From: Octadecabacter temperatus
GTDB lineage: Bacteria; Pseudomonadota; Alphaproteobacteria; Rhodobacterales; Rhodobacteraceae
Length of the DNA stretch: 64,000 bases
Reading direction: 5' to 3'
Assembly: GCF_001187845.1 (NCBI RefSeq)
Contig: NZ_CP012160.1
Span: forward strand, 682,001 to 746,000
The position numbers and the translations under genes are program-made. The first letter of the stretch is position 1; each line of letters opens with the position of its first letter. Shown here piece after piece: positions 17,266-25,983 of the stretch. Below the pieces are notes generated by a model. That model worked only from the letters and a program-made list of their open reading frames with translations, had not been told where the DNA came from and ran no database searches.

Positions 17266-18557
17266 TGGGGTGTCCTTAGGTCTAGGCGGCGGGTCATGTC
17301 GGTTTGCAACTGACCCTCAGGGTCAGCCTTGGCGACAGCGCGCGCCCAATTGGAATGTTCAGGGTACATCGATTTGATCGCGGCCCCTGTCGAAAGCGCA
17401 TCTTTTGCGAGGTAAAGTCGCCCGCCCGCGTTTAACGTTGCCGCTTCTAGGCGTTTGATAAGCGCGCGTGCAGCAGGGCGGTTGGGGAAGTCTACGGCGA
17501 GGGTGTAGCCCTCCATCGGAAATGACAGATACCCTTCGCGCCCTTCACCCATGCGTTTCAGCACCGCAAGCGGGGAGGCAAGGCCGGAGGTCGCGATTGT
17601 TTGCATGATCGTGCGCAGGGCTTCGGATTGATCCAGTGGCACAACGCATTGGAATTGATGAAAACCGCGCTTGCCGTAAAGCTTGTTCCAGTCGTGGATT
17701 TTATCCAGTGGAAAGAAGAAATCTTGCACGGTGCGCACGACGGTACGACCGATTTTCGGAACACGGCGGTAATAGGCAGCGTTGAACAGCTTCACGATTG
17801 GGCTGCTGAGGGCCCAATGCGGCGCGTTGAAGGGAACCTTCTTGGTGCCACGCGCGGTTGGGCGCAGGCCTTTGCAGGTTTCGCCTTCTTCAACGATGCC
17901 ACGACCCAAATCTTCACCCGTTGCAGTCGCATCAATCCAGCCAACTGTGTAGGGCGCTTGGGAATTGTCGAGGAGCGACAGGTGTTCATCCCAATCGCTT
18001 GCGCGTTGTTCTGTCACCAACATCATGTCGCCGCGTGTGCGGACAAGTTGTAGGGTCGCCTGCGCAATTAGGCCCGTCTGCCCTAGGCCGCCACAGGTGG
18101 CGAGCCAAAGCGCACCCGTTTTTGGCGTGATCTTGCGCGGCTTGTCTTGGATCAGGGTAATGGCGGTGACGTGCTGGCAAAAACTGCCTGCGTGGTGGTG
18201 GTTTTTACCATGTACATCCATCGCAATTGCGCCGCCAACCGTCGCAAAGCCCGTGCCGGGAACAACGGCAGGCATCCAGCCTTGCGGCGCGAATACGCGG
18301 GTGAGTTCGCCGAGTGTAATACCAGCCTGAACCGTCAGTAGGCCTGTTTCGCGATCAAACGAGATGATGCGGTCAAGTTTGGTCATGTCGATGGCTTTGC
18401 CACCGGAGTTCAGCGGCGCATCCCCGTAAGAGCGGCGATTGCCGATTGCGGGGCCGTCGTTTCGTAGTGCTTCGGCGGTGTCAGGGATGGCGATGTCACC
18501 CTTCGCGCTCAGCGCGCGGCCCCAGCCAGAATAGGTTTGGTCTTTGGCCCAGATCAT
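17262..18557 (-). CDS. FAD-dependent oxidoreductase, DprE1-like
   Basis: 431 residues. An FAD-binding-4 domain (about 5-180) carries NRRSYGDAPLNSGG (40-53) and VHGKNHHHAGS (115-125), both diagnostic for DprE1. An ALO-type C-terminal domain follows, with HQFQCVVPLDQ (300-310) and RLYLAKDALS. DprE1 oxidises C2' of decaprenyl-phosphoryl ribose. At the position of the mycobacterial cysteine hit by benzothiazinones (context ICVDFP) this protein has Ala354 (LAVDFP). It is the middle gene of an overlapping three-gene operon: 4-base overlaps with both the flippase-like and SDR genes. Confidence 0.88.
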   Translation of the reverse strand: MIWAKDQTYSGWGRALSAKGDIAIPDTAEALRNDGPAIGNRRSYGDAPLNSGGKAIDMTKLDRIISFDRETGLLTVQAGITLGELTRVFAPQGWMPAVVPGTGFATVGGAIAMDVHGKNHHHAGSFCQHVTAITLIQDKPRKITPKTGALWLATCGGLGQTGLIAQATLQLVRTRGDMMLVTEQRASDWDEHLSLLDNSQAPYTVGWIDATATGEDLGRGIVEEGETCKGLRPTARGTKKVPFNAPHWALSSPIVKLFNAAYYRRVPKIGRTVVRTVQDFFFPLDKIHDWNKLYGKRGFHQFQCVVPLDQSEALRTIMQTIATSGLASPLAVLKRMGEGREGYLSFPMEGYTLAVDFPNRPAARALIKRLEAATLNAGGRLYLAKDALSTGAAIKSMYPEHSNWARAVAKADPEGQLQTDMTRRLDLRTPQ

Positions 18558-19570
18558 GCGGTGGCGGCCTTCTGTGAAATACGTTCGGCCATCGGGAACA
18601 CGGCAACGCCGATCAGGATGGCGAACCAGAGCGTTGTGAGGCGAATGACGGCGGTGGCAGGGATTGAGACGTCGAGTGGGATGCCTTCAAGTGAGAGCAG
18701 CGCGACCATCGCCGCCTCGGCACCGCCAACACCACCGGGGGCTCCGGTCAAACCGCCTGCGAGGGTGGAGAAGGTAAAGATTGCGATTGCTTTCGCAAAG
18801 CCGATGTCAGCGCCCATCCACATTAACAGCAGATGAAACGCGTAGCCTTCAGCGACCCAACCGATAAGGCCAAGCGCGAGGGCGGCGGCCATGATTGGGC
18901 CGCTGGAAAAGACAGTAAGGGAACGCGCAGCGCTGCGCACGCGGGCCATCAGGCGAGGGAACTTGCCAATGGTGCGATAAAGGAGTGTGACGCAGGCCGC
19001 GAGGAGTTTAGGGCGTGTCGCGACAAAAGCAGCAGCAAGCGCAAGGAGGGCGACGGGCATTGCCATTTTGATGCCGCCTGCAGAAAGCGCGATGCCACCT
19101 GCAAGAATAAGCGCCATCGCTGCAAGGTCAGATGCGCGGTCCATCAGGACCAGCGGGGCCGTGCGTTCAACCGCCCAACCTGTTTCACGCTTGAGCCAAC
19201 GCATGCGAATAAGTTCACCGACGCGGCCGGGGGTGACGGACATCGCAAAACCGCCCAAGAAATGGCGAAGGTCTTGGATCAGCGTCGTTGAGAGGCCGAG
19301 GCGATTGGAAAACAGGTGCCAACGGGCACCGCGAAATAGGTAATTCACAAGACTAAGGGCGAGTAGGATTACGATTTGGGAAAGCGTTAGCTGCATCAGC
19401 TGATGTTTTGTTTCTTCCCAACCCGTCGCAACTGCCAAACCGACAAGCCCTGCGATCACAAACGCAAAGAGCAGGCCAAGCAGGGCGATATCACGCCACC
19501 GTCTTGCAGGCCCTTTTGTCGTCTGTGCTGAGTTTCTCTCAGTTGTGTTTGTACTGCTCATCGTCATCAT
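18554..19570 (-). CDS. Flippase-like membrane protein (UPF0104 / LPG-synthase TM family)
   Basis: 338 residues with about eight membrane helices. Family signatures are FRGARWHL near residue 80, TPGRVGELIR near 113-122, and GGLTGAPGGVGGAEAAMV near 275-295. Members include the membrane half of MprF and proteins thought to flip lipid-linked substrates. As the first gene of the operon with DprE1- and DprE2-like enzymes, it is a good candidate to move polyprenyl-phosphoryl arabinose across the inner membrane; this is inference from context. The start is uncertain among three ATGs within 10 bases (19570, 19567, 19561), none with a clear ribosome site. Confidence 0.8.
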   Translation of the reverse strand: MMTMSSTNTTERNSAQTTKGPARRWRDIALLGLLFAFVIAGLVGLAVATGWEETKHQLMQLTLSQIVILLALSLVNYLFRGARWHLFSNRLGLSTTLIQDLRHFLGGFAMSVTPGRVGELIRMRWLKRETGWAVERTAPLVLMDRASDLAAMALILAGGIALSAGGIKMAMPVALLALAAAFVATRPKLLAACVTLLYRTIGKFPRLMARVRSAARSLTVFSSGPIMAAALALGLIGWVAEGYAFHLLLMWMGADIGFAKAIAIFTFSTLAGGLTGAPGGVGGAEAAMVALLSLEGIPLDVSIPATAVIRLTTLWFAILIGVAVFPMAERISQKAATA

Positions 19571-19728
19571 TTCGCGATTAGCGACAGAATAGGGCGAGAC
19601 TATGACTTTGTTGTCAATTCGGAAACGGTTTTAGTGATGTTTGGGGAAAATATGCGCTTGCGCGCGTTCTTGTCACAGATTGAGGTGAGGTGATGAGAAC
19701 TGGGCTGTTCCGCGCCGGGGCTTATGTT

Positions 19729-19772
19729 GGAGCCTCCGGCGGGGATATTTTTGAAACAAAAGCAAGGGCTAG
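19729..19772 (+). repeat. Intergenic repeat, short form (copy 3)
   Basis: The 22 bases 19729-19750 are identical to 16246-16267. The tail reads TTGAAACAAAAGCAAGGGCTAG. It lies in the 214-bp gap between the flippase-like gene and the CoA-transferase operon, so copies 2 and 3 bracket the DprE-like operon. Confidence 0.75.
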
Positions 19773-19784
19773 CGCCTTGTTTGT

Positions 19785-20405
19785 TTAGACGATTGTTGCC
19801 TCGGTTGCGGCGCGAAGTTCGTCCTCGGTGACGCCATCGGCGCATTCAACGATCTTCAGGCCACCGTCAACAACATCGAGAACACCAAGGTTGGTGATGA
19901 TGCGATCAACGACTGATTTACCTGTCAGCGGCAGCGTGCATTCCTTGAGGAGTTTGCTGTCGCCGTGCTTATTGGTGTGGTCCATCACGACAATCACGCG
20001 GCCAACGCCAGCCACGAGGTCCATCGCGCCGCCCATGCCTTTAACGAGCTTGCCCGGGATCATCCAGTTCGCAAGGTCACCTTTTTCGTCAACTTCCATC
20101 GCGCCAAGAATCGCAGCCGCGATTTTGCCGCCACGGATCATGCCGAAGGATTGCGCAGAATCGAAATAGGCTGTGCGGTCCATTTCGGTAATGGTCTGTT
20201 TGCCCGCATTGATCAGGTCAGGGTCTTCTTCGCCCTCAAACGGGAAGGGACCCATGCCCAGCATGCCGTTTTCGGACTGCAGCGTAATGTCTTTGTCACC
20301 GACGTAGTTTGCCACGAGCGTCGGAATGCCGATGCCGAGGTTTACATACCAACCGTCTTCGAGTTCTTCAGCTGCGCGTGCAGCCATTTGGTTACGATCC
20401 CACAT
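19785..20405 (-). CDS. scoB: 3-oxoacid CoA-transferase subunit B
   Basis: 206 residues. The family I CoA-transferase beta subunit carries the catalytic Glu in LQSENGMLGMGPFP and the downstream AMDLVAGVGRVIVVMDH stretch. With subunit A it moves CoA between succinyl-CoA and acetoacetate or a similar 3-oxoacid. It overlaps the subunit A gene by one base. The precise substrate (acetoacetate versus 3-oxoadipate) cannot be set from sequence; no aromatic-degradation genes are nearby, so ketone-body use is more likely. Confidence 0.88.
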   Translation of the reverse strand: MWDRNQMAARAAEELEDGWYVNLGIGIPTLVANYVGDKDITLQSENGMLGMGPFPFEGEEDPDLINAGKQTITEMDRTAYFDSAQSFGMIRGGKIAAAILGAMEVDEKGDLANWMIPGKLVKGMGGAMDLVAGVGRVIVVMDHTNKHGDSKLLKECTLPLTGKSVVDRIITNLGVLDVVDGGLKIVECADGVTEDELRAATEATIV

Positions 20406-21121
20406 TATGCTTTCTCCCGAACGGTGCGCTGTTCGATGCGCTTTTCGTGGTCGCCCTGAATGATCCGGTGCACGTAAATGCCGGGCAAGTGAATGCTGTC
20501 GGGGTCAAGCGAGCCTGTCGGCACGATTTCTTCGACTTCAACGACGCAGGTTTTCCCGCACATGGCGGCTGGCGGGTTGAAGTTGCGTGCGGTTTTGCGG
20601 AACACAAGGTTGCCGGTTTCGTCCGCTTTCCATGCCTTCACAATGGCGAGGTCTGCGAAGATGCCGTTTTCCATGATGTAAGTTTCCATGGCGCCATCAG
20701 GGCCGGTCGGGAAATCTTTGTGCTCTTTGTCATCCGCAATCACGGTGCCAACGCCAGTTTTGGTGTAAAACCCAGGGATGCCGCAGCCGCCTGAACGCAT
20801 GCGTTCGGCCAGTGTGCCTTGTGGGTTGAATTCCAACTCTAGCTCACCGGACAGGTACTGACGCATGAATTCTGCGTTTTCGCCAACGTAGGAACTGATC
20901 ATCTTTTTGACCTGACGGGTCTGCAGCAAAATCCCGATCCCGAAATCATCAACGCCTGCATTGTTAGATGCGAATGTCAGGTCTTTGGTGCCAGCGTCTT
21001 TGATTGCGCTAAGTAGCAATTCTGGAATACCGCAAAGGCCAAAACCTCCCGCCGCGATAAACATGCCGTCATGTAGCAACCCATCAAGGGCCGCAGCGGC
21101 GTTTGGATAGATCTTCTTCAT
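20405..21121 (-). CDS. scoA: 3-oxoacid CoA-transferase subunit A
   Basis: 238 residues. The alpha-subunit signature GGFGLCGIPE is near residues 20-30 and ASNNAGVDDFGIG near 50-64. GSGGCGIPGFYTKTGVGT-type glycine-rich sequence follows at about 110 (here RSGGCGIPGFYTKTGVGT). It is the first gene of a two-gene operon with subunit B. Length is normal for the family. Confidence 0.88.
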   Translation of the reverse strand: MKKIYPNAAAALDGLLHDGMFIAAGGFGLCGIPELLLSAIKDAGTKDLTFASNNAGVDDFGIGILLQTRQVKKMISSYVGENAEFMRQYLSGELELEFNPQGTLAERMRSGGCGIPGFYTKTGVGTVIADDKEHKDFPTGPDGAMETYIMENGIFADLAIVKAWKADETGNLVFRKTARNFNPPAAMCGKTCVVEVEEIVPTGSLDPDSIHLPGIYVHRIIQGDHEKRIEQRTVREKA

Positions 21122-21229
21122 TTAACCCCCCGTGTAAATTTGCCGCATTCAAGCGAGCGGTTGACGGGAAGTCAATGAAATTGCTGCGCCGCAGCGCAAT
21201 TTAATGGCAAAATTTTCTGATCGCAGGCA

Positions 21230-23875
21230 TCAATCTTTCTTGGGGCTTGCTTTCTTCTTGGTTGTCGCCTTCTTTGCTGCCGGTTTTTTCTTGGCTGTGG
21301 CCTTTTTCGCAGGCGCCTTTTTCTTAGCGGGCGCTTTTCGTGCGACTTTCTTGCCAGCCTTAGCTGCACGTTCCTCGATGAGCGTTACCGCTTGTGACAA
21401 CGTCAGATCAGCGACTTCGATCGTATCGGGGATCGTTGCGTTGATTTTGTCCCATTTCACGTAGGGGCCATATTTGCCATCAAACACATTTACCGGTCCG
21501 CCAACATCAGGGTGTTCACCCAATTCGCGCACAGGCACGGCGGCTTTGCCACGTTGGCCACGGCTGGCAACCTTGGCGGCCAGCAGTTCAACAGCGTGGT
21601 TCATACCAACCGTAAACACATCCTCAAGGCTTTCGAGGTTCGCATTGGTGCCACCGCGATCCGACGTGGATTCTGCGTGTTTCAAATACGGGCCATAGCG
21701 ACCGATGTTTGCGAAAACGTTTACGCCATCTTCGGGGTGGGTGCCGATGAAACGGGGCAGAGACAGCAATTTAACTGCTGTTTCCAGCGTGACTTCTTCG
21801 GGCGGCCATTCCTTGGGAATAGACTGGCGGTTCGGCTTTTTGTTGTCTTCTGTGACCTCGCCACGCTGGGCATACGGGCCAAAGCGACCTTTGTGGATCC
21901 AGATTTTGTCGCCGTCGTCTTCGCCAAGCATCTTACCTTCTGGTGGAATGCCTGATGCATCTTCGGCACCAGGAGGGCCGAACGCACGGGTGTATTTACA
22001 TTCAGGGTAGTTGGAACACCCGATGAACGCGCCGCCGGCACGGGCCGTGCGCATGGACAAACGACCATTGCCACAGTTGGGGCAAAGTCGTGGGTCTGTG
22101 CCTTCCTCATTCGGTGGGAAGATATGTGGCGCAAGAACTTCGTTAATTTTATCAAGAACTTCGGTGATGGAATTGTCCATCGCTTCGTCGATGGTGACTT
22201 TGAAGTCGCCCCAGAAGTCGGCCAATACCTTCTTATAGTCGGCATCGCCTGCGCTGACGTGATCTAGTTCTTCTTCCAGCGACGCGGTGTAGTCGTAGCC
22301 AACATATTTACGGAAATAGTTGGTCAGGAACGCCGTAACGAGGCGGCCTTTGTCCTCGGGGATAAGGCGGTTCTTGTCTTTGCGAACATACTCGCGATCT
22401 TGAATTGTTGTCACAATGGACGCGTAGGTGGACGGGCGGCCGATGCCGAGCTCTTCCATCCGTTTGACCAAAGTGGCCTCGGTGTAGCGCGGGGGCGGCT
22501 GCGTGAAATGCTGCTCAGGCGTGACGGACGTTTTGGTGATAGCGTCACCTTCAGCCATCTGCGCCAAACGCTTGTCGTCGTCATCCACGACCTTGTCGTC
22601 TTCGTCGTCGCGGCCCTCTTCGTAAACAGCAAGGAAGCCGTCAAATAGTACAACTTGCCCTGTCGCCCGCAGTTCGACCTGACCATCATCCGAGCCGATA
22701 TCGACCGTGGTACGTTCCATACGCGCAGCTTCCATCTGGCTTGAGATGGTGCGCTTGTAGATGAGATCGTAGAGTTTCTTCTGGTCGGGATCAGCGATTT
22801 TAGCCGCTTCTGCGTCCTTCATCAGGTCCGTAGGGCGCACACATTCGTGCGCCTCTTGGGCGTTCTTCGCTTTGTTCTTGTAGATGCGTGGGCTGGACGG
22901 CACGTAGTCCTTGCCGAATTTGGCAGCAATCGCTTCGCGCGCTTCAGTCACCGCTTCGGGTGCCATATCGATGCCGTCGGTCCGCATGTATGTGATAAGG
23001 CCCGCTTCGTACAAACGTTGGGCCGCGTTCATTGTCATACGTGCGCCGAAGCCGAATTTACGGCTGGCTTCTTGCTGCAACGTCGATGTCATGAACGGTG
23101 CGGATGGGTTCCGGTTCGCAGGTTTCGCTTCGACCTTTTTGACGCTCAGGTCGCGGGACTGCACTGCTTGTTGCGCCAGTTCTGCCTGCGTTTGGTTTTC
23201 AAGATCAAACTTTTCCAGCTTTTTACCAGCAAGCACAGTTAAGCGCGCATCAACGGATTGGTTGCGCGGTGTCTGCAGCTGGGCTTTTACGGACCAGTAT
23301 TCGCGGTTGTTAAACGCTTCGATTTCCATCTCACGCTCAACGATGATGCGCAAAGTGACTGACTGAACGCGGCCCGCAGACTTCGCACCAGGCAGGCGGC
23401 GCCACAAAACAGGGCTGAGTTTAAACCCAACAAGGTAGTCCAACGCGCGCCGCGCGAGATAGGCGTCAACCAAGGGCTGATCGACAACGCGCGGGTTTTT
23501 CATCGCCTCAGTAACGGCGGATTTGGTGATGGCGTTAAATACGACGCGCGAAACGGGGGTGTCTTTCTTGATCGACTTGCGTTTGCGCAACGCCTCTTCG
23601 AGGTGCCAAGAAATCGCTTCCCCTTCGCGGTCGGGGTCGGTCGCGAGGATCAGTTCGTTATCGTTCGCCAAAGCGTCTGCAATGGCTTTGATATGCTTTT
23701 TCGAGTCGCTTGCGATCTCCCAAAGCATGTCGAATTCGTTGTCTGGATCAACAGAACCGTCTTTTGGCGGCAGGTCACGGACGTGCCCGTATGAGGCCAA
23801 GACTGTATAGTCGGACCCTAAATACTTGTTGATTGTCTTGGCCTTAGCCGGAGACTCGACGACAACAACAGGCAT
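21230..23875 (-). CDS. topA: DNA topoisomerase I
   Basis: 881 residues, a type IA topoisomerase that relaxes negative supercoils. The TOPRIM domain starts VVVESPAKAKTI and contains TDPDREGEA. The active-site Tyr is in GLITYMRTDG. One C4 zinc-ribbon module (CPNCG...GCSNYPECKY) follows, then topoisomerase C-terminal repeats. The tail is a long Lys/Ala-rich stretch typical of alphaproteobacterial TopA. ATG at 23875 has an AAAGGA site and begins the conserved MPVVVVES; the frame stays open to 23959. It is probably monocistronic. Confidence 0.96.
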   Translation of the reverse strand: MPVVVVESPAKAKTINKYLGSDYTVLASYGHVRDLPPKDGSVDPDNEFDMLWEIASDSKKHIKAIADALANDNELILATDPDREGEAISWHLEEALRKRKSIKKDTPVSRVVFNAITKSAVTEAMKNPRVVDQPLVDAYLARRALDYLVGFKLSPVLWRRLPGAKSAGRVQSVTLRIIVEREMEIEAFNNREYWSVKAQLQTPRNQSVDARLTVLAGKKLEKFDLENQTQAELAQQAVQSRDLSVKKVEAKPANRNPSAPFMTSTLQQEASRKFGFGARMTMNAAQRLYEAGLITYMRTDGIDMAPEAVTEAREAIAAKFGKDYVPSSPRIYKNKAKNAQEAHECVRPTDLMKDAEAAKIADPDQKKLYDLIYKRTISSQMEAARMERTTVDIGSDDGQVELRATGQVVLFDGFLAVYEEGRDDEDDKVVDDDDKRLAQMAEGDAITKTSVTPEQHFTQPPPRYTEATLVKRMEELGIGRPSTYASIVTTIQDREYVRKDKNRLIPEDKGRLVTAFLTNYFRKYVGYDYTASLEEELDHVSAGDADYKKVLADFWGDFKVTIDEAMDNSITEVLDKINEVLAPHIFPPNEEGTDPRLCPNCGNGRLSMRTARAGGAFIGCSNYPECKYTRAFGPPGAEDASGIPPEGKMLGEDDGDKIWIHKGRFGPYAQRGEVTEDNKKPNRQSIPKEWPPEEVTLETAVKLLSLPRFIGTHPEDGVNVFANIGRYGPYLKHAESTSDRGGTNANLESLEDVFTVGMNHAVELLAAKVASRGQRGKAAVPVRELGEHPDVGGPVNVFDGKYGPYVKWDKINATIPDTIEVADLTLSQAVTLIEERAAKAGKKVARKAPAKKKAPAKKATAKKKPAAKKATTKKKASPKKD

Positions 23876-24062
23876 AGGAATCCTTTCAAAACACACATTG
23901 GTAATGGTTGGGCAAAATGTGGTTGGGCTTAAGGGATTGTCAATGCAGCATCTTGCCAATGCTTTAAGATTTAATCGTTTCCCCCTAAATGCGCGCCACG
24001 TTGCCGCCCAAATCTTGCATTATTGAGGGGAACTGAGTGCCCCAAAAGTGGAAAACACAAGA

Positions 24063-24251
24063 ATGTTTGAAATTGCGATAGGAGTCACCGTCGGTGCGAT
24101 AATTGTGGTTCTGTTCATTGTCGAGCGTGCCATCGGAAATCTGCCGGCGTCCCATTGGATCAGTAGAAAGCTCAAAGGCAAAGAAACTGGGATTTATGGT
24201 GGTGATTGTGGCGGGCCAGTTGGCGGGTCAGATTTTGACGGTTGCGATTAG
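24063..24251 (+). CDS. Small single-helix membrane protein
   Basis: 62 residues from ATG 24063 (a GTG at 24048 would add five). One hydrophobic helix (IAIGVTVGAIIVVLFIV) is followed by a basic stretch and a Gly/Asp/Cys tail, GGDCGGPVGGSDFDGCD. Short proteins with a Gly- and Cys-rich tail are seen in this bacterial group, but I do not recognise a function. It is convergent with dprA, 6 bases away. Frame usage looks protein-like but the call is modest. Confidence 0.5.
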   Translation: MFEIAIGVTVGAIIVVLFIVERAIGNLPASHWISRKLKGKETGIYGGDCGGPVGGSDFDGCD

Positions 24252-24257
24252 TAGGCA

Positions 24258-25388
24258 CTAAACCGCACGAGCCAGTAATCCACCCGGCTGACGAATGACT
24301 TTTCCTTCAAGCTCAAGATCTACAAGAAGAGGAGCAATGGCAGTTGCTGGCGCAGACAGGCTACGCATGAGCTGGTCTTCAGCCATTGGTGCGGGGCTTA
24401 GGCGGTCGAGGATATCTGTGTGAAGCAGCGCGGTTTCGCGCAAAGATCGCGGTTGTGTGGGGGTGTCGAGCGGTAGTTCGGGGGCGGGCGCGCGTGGGTC
24501 GCCGAGATGATCTAACACGTCATTGACGCCGCGCACCAAGATCGCGCCATCACGGATCAGCATGTTGCAACCGGCAGCGCGGGCATCAAACGGATGACCG
24601 GGAACGGCGAGAACGTCGCGCCCTTGGTCCAGCGCTGTGCGCGCAGTGATCATGCTGCCGGACTTGGCCGCGGCTTCAACAACAATGGTCGCTTGGGCCA
24701 TGCCGGAAATGATACGGTTGCGGGCGGCGAAATGGCGGGGGTGCGGGTGCAGACCTATTGGTTGGTCGGACAGGCGAAGACCCTGTTTAGCGATTTTCTG
24801 CGCGAGGTTCGCGTTTTCGGCGGGGTAAATAACGTCAACACCGCCTGCCACCACTGCGACAGTTCCCGTGGCGAGTGATCCGTCATGGGCCGCAGCATCA
24901 ACACCGCGTGCAAGACCGGACACAACGGTAAATCCTGCCGCGCCAAGGTCTAGTGCAAGTTTGCGGGCCATTCGGGTTCCGAGAGAAGACGCATTTCGCG
25001 CACCGACAAGGGCAACCATCGGACGTTTGAGGACGCTCGGGGAACCGGTCATCCACAACATCACTGGAGCATCTTCAACTTCGGTTAAGCCAACGGGAAA
25101 ATCATCCTCACCAGCAAAGACAAGCCGTGCTTTGGTGGCGTGGCCGGCCTTGAGTTCGCTACGAATAACGCCTTCTGGGCAAATCTTATAGTCGGGAACA
25201 CCAGCTTCGTGCGCGATACGCGGTAAAGCCTCAAGCGCGGCGGCAGCGGAGCCATGTTCAGCCAGCAAGCGGCGATAGGTGACGGGGCCAACGCGACGAG
25301 AGCGCAACAGACGGAGATGATCGACACGGTCATCTTCCGTGGTGGGTGGGAGTGGGGGGTGAGTGGAAGAACAATCGCTCTTAGTCAT
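24258..25388 (-). CDS. dprA: DNA-processing protein DprA
   Basis: 376 residues. The Rossmann-like DNA-binding core carries VALVGARNASSLG, ARGVDAAAHDG and SGMAQATIVVEA. A C-terminal winged-helix (about 310-376, DILDRLSPAPMAEDQLM) follows. DprA loads RecA on incoming single-stranded DNA in transformation. ATG at 25388 with GGGGA upstream is chosen over a TTG at 25430. No competence genes are next to it. Confidence 0.92.
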   Translation of the reverse strand: MTKSDCSSTHPPLPPTTEDDRVDHLRLLRSRRVGPVTYRRLLAEHGSAAAALEALPRIAHEAGVPDYKICPEGVIRSELKAGHATKARLVFAGEDDFPVGLTEVEDAPVMLWMTGSPSVLKRPMVALVGARNASSLGTRMARKLALDLGAAGFTVVSGLARGVDAAAHDGSLATGTVAVVAGGVDVIYPAENANLAQKIAKQGLRLSDQPIGLHPHPRHFAARNRIISGMAQATIVVEAAAKSGSMITARTALDQGRDVLAVPGHPFDARAAGCNMLIRDGAILVRGVNDVLDHLGDPRAPAPELPLDTPTQPRSLRETALLHTDILDRLSPAPMAEDQLMRSLSAPATAIAPLLVDLELEGKVIRQPGGLLARAV

Positions 25389-25491
25389 CGTTTTCCCCGT
25401 CTGTTGCAAAATCAGGTCTAGATTAGGCAAGTTAACGGAAGGTTATTAACCACATGTTTTTTCATGACCCAAAGAATGGTCAGGCTGGGCG

Positions 25492-25983
25492 TCATGAAAG
25501 TGGGGCTTTTAATCCAACACCTATTGCCGTTGGGTGGACAAAACGGATCGCGCCCCAATACACCACTGCAAGAGTGACGCCGACACAGCCGATCACGATG
25601 GCTTCTTGCGATGGGGCAAAGCCATTCATCACTAATGCGGCGAGTAATCCGGTTAGAAAGCCACCAAGAACCGCAACACCCCATCCTGCAAAACCACGCG
25701 CGGCAGCGAAGGCGCTAAGGGGAATTGCTGCCAGTAATCCGCACCAAGACACGAGAGGCGAGGCGACGAGAAGTATCCCAATGGTTTCGATCGCGAGAAC
25801 AGGCGAAGCCTGAGGGTCTTCGGTGATAGGCACCGTAAACAGCCCAGTAAGGCCAACGATTATAGTTCCTAGAATTACGGGACCGATAAGCACGGCCAAC
25901 GTCCCTGTAAGGATCGGCAGGTGGCCCGCTACGCGAAACCCAGCCGGATTGGTGCGCCAGACGGGGTAGCGCGACGTGATCAT
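25492..25983 (-). CDS. Hypothetical membrane protein downstream of tldD
   Basis: 163 residues with four hydrophobic segments and no recognised family motif. ATG at 25983 overlaps the tldD stop by 4 bases (ATGA), so it is translated together with tldD. The open frame reaches 26070 inside tldD, but that part is a shadow. Function is unknown; the overlap suggests only cotranscription with tldD. Confidence 0.7.
   Translation of the reverse strand: MITSRYPVWRTNPAGFRVAGHLPILTGTLAVLIGPVILGTIIVGLTGLFTVPITEDPQASPVLAIETIGILLVASPLVSWCGLLAAIPLSAFAAARGFAGWGVAVLGGFLTGLLAALVMNGFAPSQEAIVIGCVGVTLAVVYWGAIRFVHPTAIGVGLKAPLS

Noticed and set aside
19600..19845. Minus-strand 81-codon frame between scoB and the flippase gene
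   Set aside because: It overlaps the scoB 3' end in another frame and contains repeat copy 3.
21178..21202. AAATTGC/GCAATTT hairpin after topA as a terminator
   Set aside because: The stem has a large loop and no T-run on the minus strand; not strong enough to list.
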